Program-made: the position numbers and the translations under genes
Shown here: positions 14,008-18,039 of the stretch, piece by piece
Position numbering within the stretch: the stretch's first letter is position 1
Layout of the letters: every line of letters starts with the position of its first letter
Source: Lachnospiraceae bacterium
GTDB taxonomy: Bacteria > Bacillota > Clostridia > Lachnospirales > Lachnospiraceae
Direction of reading: 5' to 3'
Length of the DNA stretch: 18,039 nt
Assembly: GCA_015057205.1 (NCBI GenBank)
Contig: SVEW01000034.1
Coordinates: forward strand, 1 to 18,039
Notes under the pieces: generated by a model
Told to the model about the DNA's origin: nothing
Seen by the model: only the letters and a program-made list of their open reading frames with translations
Database searches by the model: none

Positions 14008-14937
14008 ATGGCTATTACAGCAGCAATGGTAAAAGAATTAAGAGAGCTTACCGGAGCAGGTATGATGGACTGCAAGAAGGCTCTTAATGAAACCAACGGA
14101 AATATGGATGAAGCAGTTGAGTTCTTAAGAAAGAACGGACAGGCTAAAGCAGAGAAGAAGGCAAGCAGAATTGCAGCAGAAGGTATTTGTTGCGTTGCTG
14201 TAGACGGAGATACAAAGGCAGCGGTAGTTGAAGTTAACTCTGAGACTGACTTCGTTGCAAAGAACGAAAAGTTCCAGACATTTGTTAAAGCAGTTGCTGA
14301 GAAGGCATTAACAACATCTGCAACAGATATGGATGCATTTATGGCGGAGAGCTGGGAAGGTTCTAAGTCAATCGCTGATGAATTAGTAGAGCAGATTGCT
14401 ACAATCGGTGAGAAGTTAAGCATTCGTCGTTTTGAGAAAGTAGAAGCTCAGAATGGATGTGTTGTTTCCTATGTACACGGTGGCGGAAGAATCGGTGTTA
14501 TTGTAGAAGCTGAGACTACTGTTGTTAACGATACTGTTAAGGAAGCATTAAACAACGTTGCTATGCAGATTGCAGCTATGTATCCGAAGTATGTAGATCG
14601 TAGCGAAATTAGTGCTGACTACATTGCACATGAGAAAGAAATTTTACTTGCACAGATTATGAACGATCCGAAAGAATCTCAGAAACCTGAGAAGGTTATT
14701 AATGGAATGATCGAAGGACGTGTAAGCAAAGAATTAAAAGAAATCTGCTTAATGGATCAGGTTTATGTTAAAGCTGAAGACGGAAAGCAGAATGTTGCTA
14801 AGTACTTAGAAGAGATTTCTAAGCAGGTTGGGGCAACTGTTACCGTTAAGAGATTCGTTCGTTTTGAAACCGGTGAAGGCATGGAAAAGAAGAACGAAGA
14901 CTTTGCAGCAGAAGTTGCAGCTCAGATGAATGCTTAA
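14008..14937 (+). CDS. tsf: Translation elongation factor Ts
   Basis: 309 residues from ATG 14008, with GGAGG at 13995-13999; an upstream in-frame ATG at 13939 lies inside rpsB and is rejected. EF-Ts is the guanine-nucleotide exchange factor that recycles EF-Tu. The N-terminal UBA-like module (MVKELRELTGAGMMDCKKAL, then NMDEAVEFLRKNG) and the EF-Tu-contacting motif TDFVAKN (80-86) are intact. Two core subdomains follow (VVSYVHGGGRIGVIVE, then a second block with MYPKYVDRSEI), and the protein ends in VTVKRFVRFETGEGMEK. The length is usual for the family. A strong terminator lies 39 bases after the stop, so the rpsB-tsf unit ends here, unlike the many bacteria in which pyrH follows directly. 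Confidence 0.98.
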   Translation: MAITAAMVKELRELTGAGMMDCKKALNETNGNMDEAVEFLRKNGQAKAEKKASRIAAEGICCVAVDGDTKAAVVEVNSETDFVAKNEKFQTFVKAVAEKALTTSATDMDAFMAESWEGSKSIADELVEQIATIGEKLSIRRFEKVEAQNGCVVSYVHGGGRIGVIVEAETTVVNDTVKEALNNVAMQIAAMYPKYVDRSEISADYIAHEKEILLAQIMNDPKESQKPEKVINGMIEGRVSKELKEICLMDQVYVKAEDGKQNVAKYLEEISKQVGATVTVKRFVRFETGEGMEKKNEDFAAEVAAQMNA

Positions 14938-14975
14938 TCTTGAAGTCTGAGATGAACTTGGATAATTAAATGCAG

Positions 14976-15023
14976 TGCTCTTGGATTCGTTGAAGGTTCA
15001 ATGTTTCCAAGAGCATATTTTTT
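14976..15023 (+). terminator. Intrinsic terminator after tsf
   Basis: TGCTCTTGG (14976-14984) pairs perfectly with CCAAGAGCA (15007-15015). The loop can itself fold (TTGA/TCAA), and TATTTTTT follows (15016-15023). Stem, position after tsf and T-run agree with a rho-independent terminator. Confidence 0.88.
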
Positions 15024-15046
15024 ACATAGAAAATCCTTTGAAATTA

Positions 15047-15074
15047 TTGATTATTTTGTATGATGTGGTAAAAT
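15047..15074 (+). promoter_or_regulatory. Promoter of the deacetylase-bactofilin-pyrH-frr unit
   Basis: TTGATT (15047-15052), a 16-base spacer, and TAAAAT (15069-15074) preceded by TG (TGGTAAAAT, extended -10). It lies between the tsf terminator and the next gene, with initiation expected near 15080. No operator-like repeat is evident. Confidence 0.75.
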
Positions 15075-15102
15075 AAAAAAGGACTTTTTAACGGAGGTTA
15101 AC

Positions 15103-16053
15103 ATGAGTGACAATCCGATAACGGGGATGAGAGAACAACAGCGGAGACGCCAACGAATTAATCGAATGAAATCGGCGTTATTGTGGATTATTATTTTATG
15201 GATGATTGGTACAATGACGGCATGCGTTGTGTTGGGAGTTCGTGTGTTTTCTCTCCATAAGAAGATAGACAAAATTTATAATTATTTAACGTCGTCGTCC
15301 GGTAATGCTGTTATGACGTATCTTGACAATATGTCCATGACAGAAGAGTCATTGGATACAGATGCACCGATAATTTATGACATGAATAAGCAGGAATTGA
15401 TTGATGACGAGAAAGCACAGAAAGTTTATTTAACATTTGATGATGGACCAAGTGAGAATACAGAACAGATTTTGGATGTGCTAAAGAAATATAAGGTAAA
15501 GGCTACATTTTTTGTTGTAGGTCGTACAGATGAACATTCTTTAGAAATGTACAAGAGAATTGTGAAGGAAGGACACACCTTGGGTCTTCATTCCTATTCA
15601 CATAAATATTCCAGTATCTATAAATCATTGCATAACTTTAAGAAGGATTTAAAGAAGTTAAGTGACTTGGTATATGATACAACAGGCGTTAGAGCAAAGT
15701 ATATGCGTTTCCCTGGAGGCAGTTCTAACCAGGTAAGTGACATTAGCATGAAAAAGTTTATTGAATTGGTGACTAAAGAGGGGTATACTTATTATGATTG
15801 GAATGTTGTAAGCGGAGATGCTACAACGATTCAGTATACGCCGGATGAATTAAGAGAGAATGTAATTTCCGGTGTTACGAAACATCAAAACTCAGTCGTG
15901 CTAATGCATGATGCACCAAATAAGACTTCAACGGTAGAAGCATTACCTAAGATGATTGAGGAGTTACAAGCTCAAGAGTATCAATTGCTTCCTATCGATG
16001 AGAATACAAAGGTTATTCAACATGTCTCCGTGGAGGATGTTGTAAACGATTAA
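15103..16053 (+). CDS. Membrane-anchored polysaccharide deacetylase (NodB / carbohydrate esterase 4 type)
   Basis: 316 residues. A basic cytoplasmic N-terminus (EQQRRRQRINRMK) leads into one transmembrane helix (about 24-47) and a short stalk, so the catalytic domain should face outside. The NodB homology domain (about 106-305) has all expected motifs: TFDDGP with D113/D114 (base and metal ligand), H163-S-x-x-H167 (metal ligands) in GLHSYSH, RFPGG at 202-206, DW at 232-233 and VVLMHD with H269. It should remove acetyl groups from an N-acetylated glycan, probably peptidoglycan; the substrate cannot be read from sequence. GGAGG (15093-15097) lies five bases from ATG 15103. It has its own promoter and is followed 24 bases later by the bactofilin gene. 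There is no signal-peptide cleavage site, in keeping with an anchor. Confidence 0.93.
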   Translation: MSDNPITGMREQQRRRQRINRMKSALLWIIILWMIGTMTACVVLGVRVFSLHKKIDKIYNYLTSSSGNAVMTYLDNMSMTEESLDTDAPIIYDMNKQELIDDEKAQKVYLTFDDGPSENTEQILDVLKKYKVKATFFVVGRTDEHSLEMYKRIVKEGHTLGLHSYSHKYSSIYKSLHNFKKDLKKLSDLVYDTTGVRAKYMRFPGGSSNQVSDISMKKFIELVTKEGYTYYDWNVVSGDATTIQYTPDELRENVISGVTKHQNSVVLMHDAPNKTSTVEALPKMIEELQAQEYQLLPIDENTKVIQHVSVEDVVND

Positions 16054-16064
16054 AGATAATAATT

Positions 16065-16069
16065 GGAGG
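16065..16069 (+). promoter_or_regulatory. Ribosome binding site that sets the bactofilin start
   Basis: GGAGG lies eight bases before ATG 16078. An in-frame TTG at 16063 overlaps the site itself and cannot be the start. Confidence 0.8.
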
Positions 16070-16077
16070 TACGTTTC

Positions 16078-16812
16078 ATGAGTTTTTTTAAGGAATTCAA
16101 GGAAGATTTATCAACGGCTGCAAAAGAAATGATGCCGGGCGGTGATAATGCCGAGAATTTGGGTGAAGGGTTAATGACAGAAGAAACAGAAGAGTTAGTA
16201 GGTGAGAAGATGGATGAAATCGATGAAATGTTAAGAGAGGCTGTAGCACCGGTTAAGGAACCGGAAGTTGCACCAGTGCCAAATTATTACCAGGCACCGC
16301 CAACACCAACTGTAGCACCGCAACCAATGCCATCTATGGAGCATATGGGCAGACCTGTAAATGCAGCTACAGAAGAGACAGCAGTGATTACGGAAGGTAT
16401 GACAATTACCGGTAATGTTGAATCAACCGGTTCTGTTGAAGTACGTGGTAGTGTTGTAGGTGATGTTCGTTGCAATGGTAAATTAGTTGTTACCGGTTCT
16501 ATTAATGGTAATACACAGTCGGCTGAATTCTTTGCTGATAATGCTAGAATTCAGGGCGAAATTATTGCTGAAGGAACTGTAAAGATTGGTAATGGTTCTA
16601 TTATCATTGGAAATCTCTCCGCAACATCTTCTGTTATTGCCGGAGCTGTTAAGGGTGATATTGATGTACAGGGACCTGTAGTAGTAGATACTTCAGCAGT
16701 CGTTATGGGTAATATCAAATCTCGTTCTGTTCAGATTAACAACGGAGCAGTTATTGAAGGTTATTGTTCTCAGTGCTATTCTGATATTGACGTTCAGAAC
16801 GTATTTGGTTAA
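16078..16812 (+). CDS. Bactofilin (polymer-forming cytoskeletal protein)
   Basis: 244 residues. Residues 1-60 are charged and helical (MSFFKEFKEDLSTAAKEM). Residues 60-100 are a Pro-rich flexible stretch (APVPNYYQAPPTPTVAPQP). Residues about 100-235 are a bactofilin domain, a short right-handed beta-helix built from repeats such as MTITGNVESTGSVEVRGSVVGDVRCNGKLVVTG and IQGEIIAEGTVKIGNGSI. Bactofilins polymerise without nucleotide and often recruit cell-wall enzymes to defined sites. The N-terminal extension is longer than in minimal bactofilins, and CSQC near the C-terminus (about 234-237) is unusual. No membrane segment is seen. The gene sits 24 bases after the deacetylase and 14 before pyrH, so co-transcription is likely. 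A joint role with the deacetylase in localised wall modification is inference from context. Confidence 0.93.
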   Translation: MSFFKEFKEDLSTAAKEMMPGGDNAENLGEGLMTEETEELVGEKMDEIDEMLREAVAPVKEPEVAPVPNYYQAPPTPTVAPQPMPSMEHMGRPVNAATEETAVITEGMTITGNVESTGSVEVRGSVVGDVRCNGKLVVTGSINGNTQSAEFFADNARIQGEIIAEGTVKIGNGSIIIGNLSATSSVIAGAVKGDIDVQGPVVVDTSAVVMGNIKSRSVQINNGAVIEGYCSQCYSDIDVQNVFG

Positions 16813-16826
16813 GGAGATATTTGCGC

Positions 16827-17522
16827 ATGAAGAGAGTGTTACTAAAGCTTAGTGGTGAAGCACTGGCAGGAGATAAGAAGACAGGATTTGATGAAGCTAC
16901 TGTAATTGCTGTTGGTAAACAAGTTAAACAGCTGGTAGATCAGGGGACAGAAGTTGGCATTGTAATTGGTGGTGGTAATTTCTGGCGCGGAAGAACAAGT
17001 GAGAATATGGATCGAACGAAAGCAGACCAGATAGGAATGCTTGCAACGGTCATGAATTGTTTATACTGTTCGGAAATATTCCGCAGTGTAGGATTGAAGA
17101 CAGCTATTTTAACACCATTTGAGTGTGGCTCTTTTACAAAATTGTTTTCAAAAGATCGGGCCAATAAATATTTTTCAAAAAATATGGTTGTATTTTTTGC
17201 CGGAGGAACCGGACATCCATTTTTTTCCACAGATACAGCAACGGTTCTTCGTGCAGTAGAGATTGAGGCAGAAGTTATTTTACTTGCTAAAGCCATTGAT
17301 GGGGTATATGACAGTGATCCTAAGACCAACCCGAATGCTGTTAGATACGATGAAATTACAATTTCAGAAGTCATTGATAAGCAGTTAGCCGTAGTAGATT
17401 TAACAGCTTCTATTATGTGTATGGAGCAGAAGATGCCAATGTATGTATTTGCTTTGGCTGAAGAAAATAGTATCGTGAAGGCGATAAGTGGAGATTTTCA
17501 TGGTACGAAAGTATTAGTATAA
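16827..17522 (+). CDS. pyrH: UMP kinase (uridylate kinase)
   Basis: 231 residues from ATG 16827, ten bases after AAGGAG (16811-16816). An in-frame TTG at 16821 would give two more residues, but the protein then lacks the usual MKRVLLKLSGEAL opening. PyrH phosphorylates UMP to UDP with ATP and belongs to the amino-acid-kinase family. KLSGEAL (7-13), GGGNFWRG (48-55), the DRTKADQIGMLAT segment (62-74) and GGTGHPFFSTDTA (126-138) are all intact, as are the later AKAIDGVYDSDPK and VVDLTA segments. Histidine at 130, where many homologues have Asn or Ser, is a mild variation. frr follows after 15 bases, the conserved pair. With the terminator after tsf, its expression probably depends on the promoter at 15047. 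Confidence 0.97.
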   Translation: MKRVLLKLSGEALAGDKKTGFDEATVIAVGKQVKQLVDQGTEVGIVIGGGNFWRGRTSENMDRTKADQIGMLATVMNCLYCSEIFRSVGLKTAILTPFECGSFTKLFSKDRANKYFSKNMVVFFAGGTGHPFFSTDTATVLRAVEIEAEVILLAKAIDGVYDSDPKTNPNAVRYDEITISEVIDKQLAVVDLTASIMCMEQKMPMYVFALAEENSIVKAISGDFHGTKVLV

Positions 17523-17537
17523 TTACGGAGGTATGAG

Positions 17538-18039
17538 ATGGACGAGAGATTATTGCCATTCAAAGAGAAAATGGAGAAATCTCATGCAAACCTTGTGCAT
17601 GAGTATGGTACCATTCGAGCAGGTCGTGCAAATCCGCACGTGCTTGATAATATCAAGGTAGATTATTATGGAACGATGTCCGGCATTCAGCAGGTTGCGA
17701 ACGTAGCTGTTCCGGAACCGAGAATGATTCAGATTCAGCCATGGGATGGATCTTTGTTGAAGGAAATTGAAAAGGCAATCAATATGTCTGATTTAGGAAT
17801 TAATCCAACAAACGATGGTAAAGTTATTCGTTTGGTTTTCCCTGAGTTAACAGAAGAGCGTCGTAAAGAACTTGCGAAAGAAGTAAAGAAAAAGGGTGAA
17901 GATGCTAAGGTTGCCATTCGTAACATTCGTAGAGATGCCAATGATGCCATGAAGAAGGCTGCAAAGGCAGAGGATTTGTCCGAGGATATTGTTAGTCAGT
18001 TAGAGGATGAAGTTCAGAAGATGACGGATTCCTTCATCA
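17538..18039 (+). CDS. frr: Ribosome recycling factor, C-terminus cut by window end
   Basis: 167 residues are visible from ATG 17538; the family is about 185 residues, so roughly 18 are missing past the window edge. GGAGG (17527-17531) lies six bases upstream; another ATG at 17533 is in a different frame. RRF works with EF-G to split ribosomes after termination. Visible hallmarks are TIRAGRANPHVLDNIKVDYYG, the segment VPEPRMIQIQPWD, LGINPTNDGKVIRLVFPELTEERRKELAKEVKKK and the helical EDAKVAIRNIRRDANDAMKK. The reading frame has no stop or shift. It follows pyrH closely and should share its transcript. Confidence 0.97.
   Translation, partial: MDERLLPFKEKMEKSHANLVHEYGTIRAGRANPHVLDNIKVDYYGTMSGIQQVANVAVPEPRMIQIQPWDGSLLKEIEKAINMSDLGINPTNDGKVIRLVFPELTEERRKELAKEVKKKGEDAKVAIRNIRRDANDAMKKAAKAEDLSEDIVSQLEDEVQKMTDSFI

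Noticed and set aside
13863..14423. 186-codon open frame on the minus strand over rpsB/tsf
   Set aside because: It is the shadow of two highly expressed, strongly codon-biased genes; Ser/Ala/Phe-rich with no domain.

Overview
The window is 18 kb of chromosomal core DNA from a motile, low-GC Gram-positive bacterium. It most resembles a clostridium of the Lachnospiraceae type (Roseburia, Butyrivibrio and relatives). This rests on the gene order, the strong AGGAGG-type ribosome binding sites, the AT-leaning codon use, and Bacillus/Clostridium-type chemotaxis genes (cheC and cheD, no cheZ). All supported genes are on the + strand. There are no tRNA, rRNA, insertion sequence, phage or CRISPR features. 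No stretch longer than about 190 bases lacks a gene.

Positions 1 to about 13,025 are the 3' end of a large flagellar/chemotaxis (fla/che) operon: flhA (tail only), flhF, flhG, a YcgR-like PilZ protein, cheB, cheA, cheW, cheC, cheD, a small membrane protein, the sigma-28 gene, a FapA/DUF342 protein, a small charged protein, a membrane-anchored coiled-coil protein that sits where Bacillus has swrB, and a membrane protein with an MltG-type LysM-like domain but no catalytic domain. FlhF and FlhG set flagellar position and number. The PilZ protein would sense cyclic-di-GMP. CheA, CheW, CheB, CheC and CheD are the signalling and adaptation core. Sigma-28 drives late flagellar genes. Spacing is tight except at two places, cheW-cheC and fapA-small ORF, and both hold strong RNA hairpins.

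Positions 13,026 to 14,937 hold rpsB and tsf behind a structured leader. A 17-bp, fully pairable inverted repeat lies on both sides of the predicted rpsB promoter. It looks like a terminator for transcripts arriving from the fla/che operon that the rpsB transcript itself cannot form. tsf is followed by a clear intrinsic terminator.

Positions 15,047 to 18,039 form a new transcription unit with its own promoter: a membrane-anchored polysaccharide deacetylase, a bactofilin, pyrH and frr (cut by the window end). The usual rpsB-tsf-pyrH-frr cluster is thus interrupted by a two-gene envelope/cytoskeleton module that probably supplies the promoter for pyrH and frr.

Most of the window is well-known machinery. 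The less-described parts are the small proteins of the fla/che operon, the catalytic-domain-less MltG relative, the deacetylase/bactofilin insertion, and the three structured intergenic elements.
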